Positions 44,341-52,337 of a stretch of DNA of 64,000 bases are shown here, one piece after another (within the stretch, counting starts at the first letter, position 1; each line of letters begins with the position of its first letter). The notes under the pieces were generated by a model. The model worked only from the letters and a program-made list of their open reading frames with translations. It did not search any database and was not told the DNA's origin. The DNA is from Siculibacillus lacustris (GTDB lineage: Bacteria > Pseudomonadota > Alphaproteobacteria > Rhizobiales > Ancalomicrobiaceae), in the NCBI RefSeq assembly GCF_004328075.1, contig NZ_SJFN01000011.1:1-64000 (forward strand), written 5' to 3'. The translations under genes were made by a program, and so were the position numbers.

Positions 44341-44730
44341 ATGGTCTCGCTCAGGCTCCAACTCAAGATCAGTACCGACACGCGCATAGGACACGGCAAG
44401 GTCAGACTGCTCGAGGAAATCGAGGTGAGCGGATCGATTTCTGCCGCCGCGCGCGTCCTGGGCATGAACTACCGTCGCGCCTGGGGTCTGATCGACCACA
44501 TGAACAAGGCTTTCGGCCGCCCGGTGGTCAACGGAACCACCGGCAGCCTGGGCGGCGCGGAACTGACCGATCTGGGGCGCGACATCATAGCTCGGTACCG
44601 GGCGATGGAGACCGAAGTGTTGCGAATTGCGACACCTCACGTGGAAGCGATGAATGCTTGGACGAATCCCGGCGAAAACGACGCGGATCTGGCCTCTTCC
44701 GCAAGGTCGTTGCCGCCTCCGAAGGACTGA
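44341..44730 (+). CDS. ModE-type winged-helix regulator without the oxyanion-binding domains
   Basis: 129 aa. VRLLEEIEVSGSISAAARVL followed by GMNYRRAWGLIDHMNKAFGR is the ModE N-terminal DNA-binding domain. The molybdate-binding MOP domains are missing, so it must sense the metal in another way or respond to a partner. A GGAGG Shine-Dalgarno sequence precedes the ATG. Position between moeA and the tungsten oxidoreductase gene suggests that it controls these genes. Confidence 0.9.
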   Translation: MVSLRLQLKISTDTRIGHGKVRLLEEIEVSGSISAAARVLGMNYRRAWGLIDHMNKAFGRPVVNGTTGSLGGAELTDLGRDIIARYRAMETEVLRIATPHVEAMNAWTNPGENDADLASSARSLPPPKD

Positions 44731-44897
44731 CCGGGCGAAACTTATCCGACGCCGGTTGTGATTCCTACGGCATAATAATGTCTCGTGCGAAGTGGTTTTC
44801 CGGATCGCCGAAGCATTCAATGCGTCTCGACAAGGGTGCCGCGTCGCCTTCGTCGCCGAGGGCGACCGCGAGCGAGGACCCGAGACGGGAGTTCGAA

Positions 44898-46628
44898 ATG
44901 CACAAGATCTATCGCGTCAACATGACCGACCTGTCGGTCAAGATCGAGCCCGTTCCGGAAGCGTGGGCCGGCCTCGGTGGCCGTGCGCTCACCTCGACCA
45001 TCGTCGCGGCGGAAGTCCCGCCGACCGCCCACGCGCTCGGCCCCAACAACAAGCTGGTCTTCGCCCCGGGTCTGCTGTCCGGGACCGCCGCCTCCAACGC
45101 CGGCCGCTTCTCGTGCGGCGCCAAGAGCCCGCTGACCGGCGGCATCAAGGAGAGCTCCGCCGGCGGCACCGCCTCGCGGATCATCGCCCGCCTCGGCATC
45201 AAGGCGATCGTCATCGAAGGCCAACCGGCCGGCGACACCTGGTATTCCCTGGTGGTCTCCAAGGACGGCGTCGAGATCCGCCCGGAGACCGAGACCCTCG
45301 GGATGGGCACCTTCGCGGTGGTCGAGAAGGTCAACGAGCGGCTCGGCGAAGACTTCGCGGTCATCACCCTCGGCCCGGCCGGCGAGCACCTGATGGCGAT
45401 CTCGAACATTTCGGTGAAGGACCCCGAGAGCAAGATCCGCAGCTTCGGCCGTGGCGGCCTCGGCGGGGTCATGGGCTCCAAGAAGATCAAGTTCATCGCC
45501 GTCGATCCGACCGGCGGCGCGGCGCTGAAGCTCGCCGATCCGGCGAAGTTCAAGGCGGCCAACCTCACCTTCACCAAGACGCTCAACGATCATCCGGTGT
45601 CGGGCCAGGGCCTGAAGAAGTACGGCACCGCGGTGCTGGTCAACGTCATCAACGAAGCCGGCGGCCTGCCGACCAAGAACTTCACCAGCGGTCAGTGCGA
45701 GAACCACGACGCCTTCTCCGGCGAGACGATGTACGACAACATCGTCGCCCGCGGCGGCGAGCCGAGCCACGGCTGTTCGATCGGCTGCCAGATCCAGTGC
45801 AGCCAAGTCTACAACGACAAGGACGGCAAGTACCTCACGTCCGGTTTCGAATACGAGACCATCTGGGCGCTCGGCGCCGACGGCCTGATCACCGACCTCG
45901 ACGTCATCGCCGAAATCGACAACGTCTTCGACGACCTCGGGGTCGACTCGATCGAGACCCCGGTGATGTTCGCGGTCGCCATGGAAGCCGGGCTCCTGCC
46001 CTGGGGCGACGGCAAGCGCATGCTCCAGATTCTGCGCGAAGACATCGCCAAGGCGACGCCGCTCGGCCGTCTGCTCGGCGGCGGCACCGGTCACGTCGGC
46101 CGCGCCTTCGGTCTGACCCGCATCCCGGTGGTCAAGAACCAGGCGATCCCCGCCTATGACCCGCGCCCGATCAAGGGCATCGGCGTCACCTACGCCACCA
46201 CCACCCAGGGTGCCGACCACACCGCCGGCTACGCCATCGCCACCAACATCCTGAACGTCGGCGGCAAGGTCGATCCGCTCAAGAACGAAGGTCAGGTGGA
46301 ACTGTCGCGCAACCTGCAGATCGCCACCGCGGCGGTCGATTCGACCGGCCTCTGCCTGTTCATCGCCTTCCCGGCGCTGGACATCCCGGAGTGCCTCGGC
46401 TCGGTGGTCGACATGCTCAACGCCCGTTACGGCCTGTCGCTCACCGGCGACGACGTGGTGGCGCTCGGCAAGCACGTCCTCAAGGTCGAGCATGCCTTCA
46501 ATCTCGCCGCCGGCCTCGGGCCGGAGACCGATCGCCTGCCCGAGTTCTTCGAGCTCGAGCCCCTGGCGCCCCATGACGTCACCTGGGACATGGACCAGAA
46601 GGAACTGGCGACCTTCTGGAACTTCTGA
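44898..46628 (+). CDS. aor: tungsten-dependent aldehyde ferredoxin oxidoreductase
   Basis: 576 aa. The N-terminal beta domain (AWAGLGGRALTSTIVAAEVP), then GPLSGT-type and GRGGLGGVMGSKKIK segments that bind the bis-pterin tungsten cofactor, identify the AOR family. The 4Fe-4S ligands are Cys293, Cys297 and Cys301 (GCSIGCQIQC) with Cys486 (STGLC); the first spacing is CX3C rather than the CX2C of the Pyrococcus enzyme. It oxidises aldehydes to acids, or the reverse with a strong reductant. There is no signal peptide, so it is cytoplasmic. The tungstate and cofactor genes around it support the metal assignment. The start at MHKIYRVNMTD follows GGGAG; the upstream open frame is an artefact. Confidence 0.95.
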   Translation: MHKIYRVNMTDLSVKIEPVPEAWAGLGGRALTSTIVAAEVPPTAHALGPNNKLVFAPGLLSGTAASNAGRFSCGAKSPLTGGIKESSAGGTASRIIARLGIKAIVIEGQPAGDTWYSLVVSKDGVEIRPETETLGMGTFAVVEKVNERLGEDFAVITLGPAGEHLMAISNISVKDPESKIRSFGRGGLGGVMGSKKIKFIAVDPTGGAALKLADPAKFKAANLTFTKTLNDHPVSGQGLKKYGTAVLVNVINEAGGLPTKNFTSGQCENHDAFSGETMYDNIVARGGEPSHGCSIGCQIQCSQVYNDKDGKYLTSGFEYETIWALGADGLITDLDVIAEIDNVFDDLGVDSIETPVMFAVAMEAGLLPWGDGKRMLQILREDIAKATPLGRLLGGGTGHVGRAFGLTRIPVVKNQAIPAYDPRPIKGIGVTYATTTQGADHTAGYAIATNILNVGGKVDPLKNEGQVELSRNLQIATAAVDSTGLCLFIAFPALDIPECLGSVVDMLNARYGLSLTGDDVVALGKHVLKVEHAFNLAAGLGPETDRLPEFFELEPLAPHDVTWDMDQKELATFWNF

Positions 46629-46662
46629 TCGCCTCGCTGCGAACCGACCGGATCGAGGGAAC

Positions 46663-46887
46663 ATGCTGATCACCATCAAATTGTTCGCCTCGTTCCGGGA
46701 CGGCCGCTTCAAGGTCGCGACCCGCGAGGTCGCCGACGGTGCCACCGTCGCCGACGTCCTGCGCTCGCTGGAGATCGACGAGCCGGAGGTCGGGATGATG
46801 TTCGTCCGGGCCCGTCACGTGGACGTCGACCGTGTCCTCGCGGCCGGTGAAACCCTGTCGGTCTTCCCGCTCGTCGGCGGGGGATGA
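46663..46887 (+). CDS. MoaD/ThiS-type sulfur carrier protein
   Basis: 74 aa with the ubiquitin-like beta-grasp pattern (MLITIKLFASFRDGRF, VADVLRSLEI, DRVLAAGETLSVFPLVGGG) and the C-terminal Gly-Gly tail that is adenylated and thiocarboxylated. In this context it most likely delivers sulfur for the pterin dithiolene of the tungsten cofactor. It lies 34 bp after aor and 7 bp before the activating-enzyme gene. Confidence 0.93.
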   Translation: MLITIKLFASFRDGRFKVATREVADGATVADVLRSLEIDEPEVGMMFVRARHVDVDRVLAAGETLSVFPLVGGG

Positions 46888-46894
46888 ACCCGCG

Positions 46895-47656
46895 ATGTTC
46901 ACGCCCGAGGAAGTCGAACGCTATGCCCGCCACATCGTCCTGCGCGACGTCGGCGGTCCGGGCCAACAGAAACTGAAGGCCGCTCGGGTCCTGGTGGTGG
47001 GCGCGGGCGGCCTCGGCTCGCCGATCCTCCAATATCTCGCCGCCGCCGGCATCGGCACCCTGGGAATCGTCGACGACGACGCCGTCTCGCTGTCGAACCT
47101 CCAGCGCCAGGTGATCCACGCCACCGCCGACGTCGGCCGCCCCAAGGTCGACAGCGCCGCCGAGGCCATCGCGCGACTGAACCCGACCGTCACCGTCGAG
47201 CGCCATTCGCTGCGCCTCGCGCCCGACAACGCCGCGGGACTCGTCGCCGCCTATGACGTGGTGGTCGACGGGGTCGACAATTATCCCACCCGCTTCCTCC
47301 TCGCCGACACCTGCGAGCGCCTCGCCAAGCCACTGGTTACTGCCGGCGTGCAGGAGTTCTACGGCTGGCTGACCGTGCTGAAGCCCTGGGAGATCGGCCC
47401 CGACAGGCTCCGCAATCCCGGACTGCGGTCGCTGATGAACGAGCCCGCGGAGGGCCGCATGCGCACCTGCGCCCAGGTCGGCATCCTCGGCGTGGTGCCC
47501 GGCGTGCTGGGCACCCTCGCTGCGGCGGAAGTGCTGAAACTGGTGATCGGCATCGGCGAACCGCTGGTGCGCCGGATGCTGACCGTCGATCTCCTCGACA
47601 TGAGCTTCGACCTCGTCGACACCGAGGCCGATCCGGCCGCGGGGGCGACGCCATGA
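46895..47656 (+). CDS. MoeB/ThiF-family adenylyltransferase (sulfur-carrier activating enzyme)
   Basis: 253 aa with the E1-like nucleotide-binding loop VVGAGGLGSPILQYLAAAG, the aspartates in GIVDDDAVSLSNLQRQVIH, and a GVDNYPTRFL loop. The zinc-binding CxxC pairs typical of MoeB are not obvious, which suggests a ThiF/HesA-type subgroup. It should activate the C-terminal Gly of the MoaD-like protein encoded just before it. ATGA overlap with the next gene. Confidence 0.93.
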   Translation: MFTPEEVERYARHIVLRDVGGPGQQKLKAARVLVVGAGGLGSPILQYLAAAGIGTLGIVDDDAVSLSNLQRQVIHATADVGRPKVDSAAEAIARLNPTVTVERHSLRLAPDNAAGLVAAYDVVVDGVDNYPTRFLLADTCERLAKPLVTAGVQEFYGWLTVLKPWEIGPDRLRNPGLRSLMNEPAEGRMRTCAQVGILGVVPGVLGTLAAAEVLKLVIGIGEPLVRRMLTVDLLDMSFDLVDTEADPAAGATP

Positions 47657-47952
47657 CCAATCCCGCGAGCGCGATCGAGGTCGTCGGCTTCATGGATCTC
47701 GCCGGAGAATTCCGCGCCCGCGGCTGGGCCTCGCCCCATCTCGTGGCGCTCGCCGTGCCGGTCGGCGGCGCCGAACTGCTGGACCTGCTGGAGGTTCCCC
47801 AGGCCGCGGTCGAATCGCTGTTCGTCAATCACAAGGCGATCGGCGTCGACGACGCGGTGATCCGCCCGGGCGACCGCGTCGCGCTGGTGCCGCCCGGTGT
47901 GCCCGGACCGCACCGCTTCTGCCTCGGGATCTACCAGCGCCACCGCGACTGA
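47653..47952 (+). CDS. second small beta-grasp-like protein lacking a Gly-Gly tail
   Basis: 99 aa, ATGA-coupled to the MoeB-like gene. LLEVPQAAVESLFVNHKAIG followed by VDDAVIRPGDRVALVPPGVP matches the second half of MoaD/ThiS folds, but the end is HRFCLGIYQRHRD instead of Gly-Gly. It cannot be a normal sulfur carrier unless trimmed. It may be a structural partner of the tungsten enzyme or of its sulfuration apparatus. The function is unknown. Confidence 0.8.
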   Translation: MTNPASAIEVVGFMDLAGEFRARGWASPHLVALAVPVGGAELLDLLEVPQAAVESLFVNHKAIGVDDAVIRPGDRVALVPPGVPGPHRFCLGIYQRHRD

Positions 47953-48039
47953 GGCCGCCGGCTGCCGCTCTCGGCCTCGACAGGGGCCTCCGGGCGGTGA
48001 AGTCGACGCCGTCGATTCCTCTTCTCCAGGGCCGATGCC

Positions 48040-49536
48040 ATGTCGCCAGAGACCCCCCAGTCGATCGCCCGCAGCGTCGTGATGCTGTGCGCCAACTGCG
48101 ACCAGTGCCGCGAGTTGCTCGACGACGCGCCCTGCCAGTTCTTCCCGCGCCTCTACATGCTGGCCGACCGCAGCCGCGCCCACGGCACCGAGCCCGGCGA
48201 CCGCGAGCTCGCCGAACTGATCGACATGTGCAACGCCTGCGGCCAGTGCCCCTGCGCCTCGGTCCAGCTGAAGATCCGCGAAGCCAAGGACGCCTTCGTC
48301 GCCCGCGACGGTCTGCCGCTCGGCGTGCGGCTGGTCGAGGACGTCCGTCTGGTCGGCCGCCTGTGCGGCACGCTGCCGAGCGTGACCAATGCCCTGATGG
48401 CGGTGAAGCCGCTCGCCGGCCTGCTCAAGCGCCTGCTCGGCATCCACCCCGATCGGCAGCTGCCGGTGTTCCCGCCCGAAAACTTCGACGCCTGGGCCGA
48501 GCGCCGAGGCCTCACCGAGAAGCGGCCGGCGACCGGCCGCAAGGTCGCCTATTTCGTCGGCTGCACCGCTCGCCACATGTTCCCGGAGGTCGCCAAGGCC
48601 ACGGTCGAGGTGCTCGAGGCCAACGGCATCACCGTGTGGATGCCGCCCCAGACCTGTTGCGGCATGCCGACCTACCTCGAGGGCGACCGCGACTTCACCC
48701 ACCGCTTGGCCGAAACCAATCTGCCGGTGCTCGAAGCGGCGATCGCCGACGGCTGGGACGTGGTGACCGCCTGTCCGACCTGCAGCTACGCCTTCAAGAG
48801 CGTGCTCGCCCACAACGCCCGCTTCTCGGCCGAGCGTCGCGCCGCGGTCACAGAGATGCTCGCGGAGGAGGGGGGCGACGTCGCCCGGGTCAAGGCGCGG
48901 CTCGAAGCCGAGGCTCTGGCGCCGACCGGGCGGGTGAGCTCGGCCGCCGCCGGCTTCCACGCCACCTGGATCCTCAACCAGATCGCGATGCGCCCCTATG
49001 CCGGCGAAGGCCTCGACGACGGCTATTTCGCCGACCTCGACGCGAAACGCCGCATCGCGGTGGCGTCGCACACCTGGGAGCTCGGCGAATTCTTGCGCGA
49101 TCTCGCCCGCACCGGCGAACTGCGCCCGGTCGAGGCGATCTCGACGGAGAAACTCGCCTATTTCCCGCCCTGTCACCTGCGCGAACAGGGCATCGGCCAC
49201 CCCTGGTCCGAGCTCCTGGCGGCGGTACCGGCGACCCGCGTCGAGACGGTCGGCCGCTCCGACGACTGCTGCGGCCTCGGCGGGGTGATGGGCTACAAGA
49301 CCACCTTCCACTTCGCCTCGCTCGCCATGGGCCGCGGGTTGATGGCCCGCACCGAGGCGGCCGCCCCCGACCGCGTCGTCACCGAATGCCTCGGCTGCCG
49401 CGTCCAGTTCCAGCAGATGACCGCCCATCCGGTCAGCCACCCGGTCGAACTGCTGGCGGCGGCCTATCGCGCCGCCGATGCCGCGCCCGGGACGCCGCCG
49501 CCCACGGACGGAGAGGGCGGTCGCCCGACCCCGTGA
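48040..49536 (+). CDS. CCG-domain iron-sulfur protein (HdrB/GlpC-like), possible redox partner of the tungsten enzyme
   Basis: 498 aa. N-terminal cysteine motifs MLCANCDQCRELLDDAPC and MCNACGQCPC can bind two Fe-S clusters. Two CCG (DUF3400-type) modules follow: FVGCTARHMF with TCCGMPTYLEGD and ACPTCSYAF, then FPPCHLREQG with DDCCGLGGVMG and ECLGCRVQFQ. Such proteins pass electrons between flavoproteins, quinones and heterodisulfide-type clusters. No ferredoxin or flavoprotein partner gene of the known bacterial AOR complexes is visible here, so this protein is the best candidate. It is 87 bp after the tungsten operon on the same strand. Confidence 0.9.
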   Translation: MSPETPQSIARSVVMLCANCDQCRELLDDAPCQFFPRLYMLADRSRAHGTEPGDRELAELIDMCNACGQCPCASVQLKIREAKDAFVARDGLPLGVRLVEDVRLVGRLCGTLPSVTNALMAVKPLAGLLKRLLGIHPDRQLPVFPPENFDAWAERRGLTEKRPATGRKVAYFVGCTARHMFPEVAKATVEVLEANGITVWMPPQTCCGMPTYLEGDRDFTHRLAETNLPVLEAAIADGWDVVTACPTCSYAFKSVLAHNARFSAERRAAVTEMLAEEGGDVARVKARLEAEALAPTGRVSSAAAGFHATWILNQIAMRPYAGEGLDDGYFADLDAKRRIAVASHTWELGEFLRDLARTGELRPVEAISTEKLAYFPPCHLREQGIGHPWSELLAAVPATRVETVGRSDDCCGLGGVMGYKTTFHFASLAMGRGLMARTEAAAPDRVVTECLGCRVQFQQMTAHPVSHPVELLAAAYRAADAAPGTPPPTDGEGGRPTP

Positions 49537-49673
49537 GCCCCCCCGCGACCCGCCTCGTAGGCCCCGCGCCGGCACCGTCGCCGCGCGGCCGAACCCGGCT
49601 GCGCCATGGCCCGCCGACCGCCGGCAACGCCCGCCGCGAGGCAAGTCGCGGGTCGAGGGTTGCATTTTTCGTA

Positions 49674-49703
49674 TTGATCTGACCGACCGATGGTCCTTAT
49701 GCT
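49674..49703 (+). promoter_or_regulatory. candidate sigma-70-type promoter for the phosphofructokinase gene
   Basis: TTGATC at 49674-49679 and TATGCT at 49698-49703 are spaced by 18 bases in a locally AT-rich gap (49537-49823) that otherwise shows no gene. It lies about 120 bp upstream of the start codon. Prediction only. Confidence 0.35.
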
Positions 49704-49823
49704 GAATTCCCGTGAAAACCCGAATGAAATTTGAGTACACGATGGAATTACCTGCGCGAAAAGCGATCGATACGCGCAATTTGTTCCATTCCTGCAAATA
49801 TGACACCCGAGAAGAATACCGAC

Positions 49824-51074
49824 ATGTCCTACAACAAAATTCTGGTCTCTCTCGGTGGTGGCCCGACGGCCGTCATCAACCAATCCATCGTCGGCGTGGT
49901 TCTGGAGGCTCGGAAGTGTCATCAGATCGATCAGATCTACGGATCGATGCGCGGTGCCCGCGGGATCATCGACGAAGACTTCTCGGATCTGACCAGCGAG
50001 ACCCGGCAGAACCTGGAATTGGTCGCCAATACGCCGTCGTCGGCCCTCGGTGCGACCCGTGATCGTCCCGATCACAAGTATTGCATGGAGATGCTGCGGG
50101 TGATCAAGGCGCACGAGATCGGCGGATTCTATTATATCGGCGGCAACGAATCGACCGAGACCGTCGAGATCATCGCTCGCGAAGCCCGCCGCACCAATTA
50201 CGATCTGTGCTGCATCCACATCCCCAAGACCATCGACAACGACATCGCCTGCAACGATCACACCCCCGGCTTCCCCTCGGCGGCGCGCTTCGTCGCCCAG
50301 GCCTTCATGAGCGTCAATCTCGAGAGCCGGGCGCTGCCGGGCGTCCGACTGGTGGTGGTGATGGGGCGCAACGCCGGCTTCCTGACCGCGGCTTCCGCGC
50401 TCGGCAAGAAATATCCCGACGACGGCCCCCATCTGATCTATCTACCGGAACGGCCCTTCGTCCTCGACGACTTCCTCGCCGAGGTGCGGTCGATCCACGC
50501 CGAGAAGGGGCGTTGCGTGGTCGCGATCTCCGAAGGCATCCGCGACGCCGCCGGCCGGTCGATCGTCGAGGATCTGGCGGCGCGCGCGGTGGCAGCGGGC
50601 GGTCACCCGGCGGCGCCCGGCACGCTCGCCGATCTGCTCGCCCACGAGGTCCGCTCGCAGCTCGGCATCGCCGAGGTCAGCGGCCTGACCCTCGGCTATG
50701 CCCAGCGCTCCTTCGTCGGCTGCGTCTCCGACGTCGATCAGCACGAGGCGCGCGAGGTCGGCGAAAAAGCGGTGCAATACGGGGTGCGCGGTAGGCTTGA
50801 CGGCTCGGTGACCATCCGGCGCCGCGGCTTCTATTCCGTCGACTACGGGCTGGTGCCGCTCGCCGACGTCGGCGGCCGCACGCGCACCATGGACGACGCC
50901 TTCATCGCCCCGTCGAACACCGGCGTCACCGACGCCTTCCGCTTCTACCTGCGGCCGCTGCTCGGCTCGGGCATGCCCGACATGTATCTCCTGCGCCCCA
51001 ATCGGGTGCCGAAGCGCGAAGCCGCCGCCGCCCCGACCCAGGACACGGCACCCGCCCCGCGCCTCTGTTCCTGA
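49824..51074 (+). CDS. pfp: pyrophosphate-dependent 6-phosphofructokinase
   Basis: 416 aa from MSYNKILVSLGGGPTAVINQ; an ATG at 49800 would add eight residues. The phosphofructokinase fold motifs are present: YIGGNESTET at the phosphate loop and IPKTIDNDI at the active site. The Lys in PKTIDND, in place of the Gly of ATP-dependent enzymes (PGTIDND), marks use of pyrophosphate. It interconverts fructose 6-phosphate and fructose 1,6-bisphosphate in the cytoplasm, reversibly. The C-terminal 20 residues are a disordered tail. Confidence 0.93.
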   Translation: MSYNKILVSLGGGPTAVINQSIVGVVLEARKCHQIDQIYGSMRGARGIIDEDFSDLTSETRQNLELVANTPSSALGATRDRPDHKYCMEMLRVIKAHEIGGFYYIGGNESTETVEIIAREARRTNYDLCCIHIPKTIDNDIACNDHTPGFPSAARFVAQAFMSVNLESRALPGVRLVVVMGRNAGFLTAASALGKKYPDDGPHLIYLPERPFVLDDFLAEVRSIHAEKGRCVVAISEGIRDAAGRSIVEDLAARAVAAGGHPAAPGTLADLLAHEVRSQLGIAEVSGLTLGYAQRSFVGCVSDVDQHEAREVGEKAVQYGVRGRLDGSVTIRRRGFYSVDYGLVPLADVGGRTRTMDDAFIAPSNTGVTDAFRFYLRPLLGSGMPDMYLLRPNRVPKREAAAAPTQDTAPAPRLCS

Positions 51075-51190
51075 ACCGGCGCGACGGCGGCACTTGCCGA
51101 ACATCCGGGCAGGCGCGGCGCGCGCCGGCGATGCTAGGCTGCGCCTCCGACCCGCCGCCGCGGGTTCTAGCCCGCGCCCGAGGATCGCCG

Positions 51191-52036
51191 ATGCCGCCGC
51201 TCGCAATCGCCCCCGCCACCCCCGCCGAGGTCGACCTGCTGGTCGAATGGGCGGCCCTCGAGGGGTGGAACCCCGGCCTCGGCGACGCGGGTCCGTTCCG
51301 GGCGAGCGATCCCGACGGCTTTCACCTCGCCCGCCTCGACGGCGAGCCGGTCGCCGGGATCTCGGTGGTGACCTACGACGAGGCCTTCGCCTTCCTCGGC
51401 TTCTACATCTGCGCGCCCGCCCATCGCGGCCGCGGTTTCGGCTGGGCGACCTGGCAGGCCGGGCTCGCCCATGCCGGCGCCCGCACCGTCGGTCTCGACG
51501 GCGTCGTCGCGCAGCTCGACAACTACCGCCGCTCCGGCTTCGCGCTCGCCCATCGCAACATCCGCTACGCCGGCCGCGTCGACCTGCCGCCGGTCACCCC
51601 GCCCGGGGTGACCGCGGTCACGGCCGCGCACCTGCCGGCATTGATCACCTGGGATGCGCCGCGCTTCGGCGCCGAACGGGCGGGTTTCGTCACCGCCTGG
51701 TGCGACGGCGGCGGCGGACGCATCGCCCGGATCTTCGTCGAGGACGGCCGCATCCGCGGCTGGGGCGTGGTGCGTCCCGCCCGCGTCGGCCACAAGATCG
51801 GCCCGCTCTACGCCGAGACGCCGGTCGTCGCCGAGGCCCTGTTCGTGGCGCTCGCCGGTGCGGTCGGCGACACCACCCTGGTGATCGATCCGCCCGAGCC
51901 CAATGCCGCGGCGCGGGCGCTCGCCGAACGCCATGGCCTCGCGCCGGTGTTCGAGACGGCGCGGATGTATCGCGGCCCCGCGCCCGCGCTGCCGCTCGCC
52001 GAGATCTGGGGCATTTCCAGCTTCGAACTCGGCTGA
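51191..52036 (+). CDS. GNAT-family N-acetyltransferase
   Basis: 281 aa with an N-terminal GNAT domain: FLGFYICAPAHRGRGFGWAT contains the acetyl-CoA loop (R/Q-x-x-G-x-G/A) and VGLDGVVAQLDNYRRSGFAL the following helix. The second half (residues 140-281) is an additional GNAT-like domain of the DUF1248 type, ending WGISSFELG. Substrate unknown. The start ATG at 51191 follows GAGGATCGCC. The gene stands alone between pfp and the convergent cbpM. Confidence 0.88.
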   Translation: MPPLAIAPATPAEVDLLVEWAALEGWNPGLGDAGPFRASDPDGFHLARLDGEPVAGISVVTYDEAFAFLGFYICAPAHRGRGFGWATWQAGLAHAGARTVGLDGVVAQLDNYRRSGFALAHRNIRYAGRVDLPPVTPPGVTAVTAAHLPALITWDAPRFGAERAGFVTAWCDGGGGRIARIFVEDGRIRGWGVVRPARVGHKIGPLYAETPVVAEALFVALAGAVGDTTLVIDPPEPNAAARALAERHGLAPVFETARMYRGPAPALPLAEIWGISSFELG

Positions 52037-52058
52037 AGGTCCGGACGAACGCCCGCCG

Positions 52059-52337
52059 TCAGGCGCCGACGCCGGTGAAGCCGCCGACCATCCGCAGATG
52101 CCGGCGCAGGTCGTAGATCTGGTCGAGCAGCGACAGCACCAGCGGCAGCGCCTCCTCGTCGATCGCCAGATCGTCGCGCAATTCGCGGATCAGTCGCACT
52201 CGCGCGACGTCGATGTCGTGGAACACCACATGGCCTTCGGAACGGTCGGGCCGGACCCATTCGTTGGAGATCCAGCGCTCGAGGTCCTGGCGCAGCAGAC
52301 CGGGTTCGCGGATGACGAGAATGTCGATATCGATCAT
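52059..52337 (-). CDS. cbpM: chaperone modulator CbpM
   Basis: 92 aa of normal CbpM length starting MIDIDILVIREPGLLRQDLE, with a MerR-like helical domain (WVRPDRSEGHVVFHDIDVAR and IRELRDDLAIDEEALPLVLS). CbpM binds the J domain of CbpA and inhibits it. The start overlaps the cbpA stop as ATGA, so the two are made together. Confidence 0.9.
   Translation of the reverse strand: MIDIDILVIREPGLLRQDLERWISNEWVRPDRSEGHVVFHDIDVARVRLIRELRDDLAIDEEALPLVLSLLDQIYDLRRHLRMVGGFTGVGA

Noticed and set aside
42960-44897. N-terminal extension of the AOR frame by some 646 codons, over moeA and the ModE-like gene
   Set aside because: The added sequence is antisense to moeA and lacks any motif; the AOR family start and a Shine-Dalgarno sequence lie at 44898.
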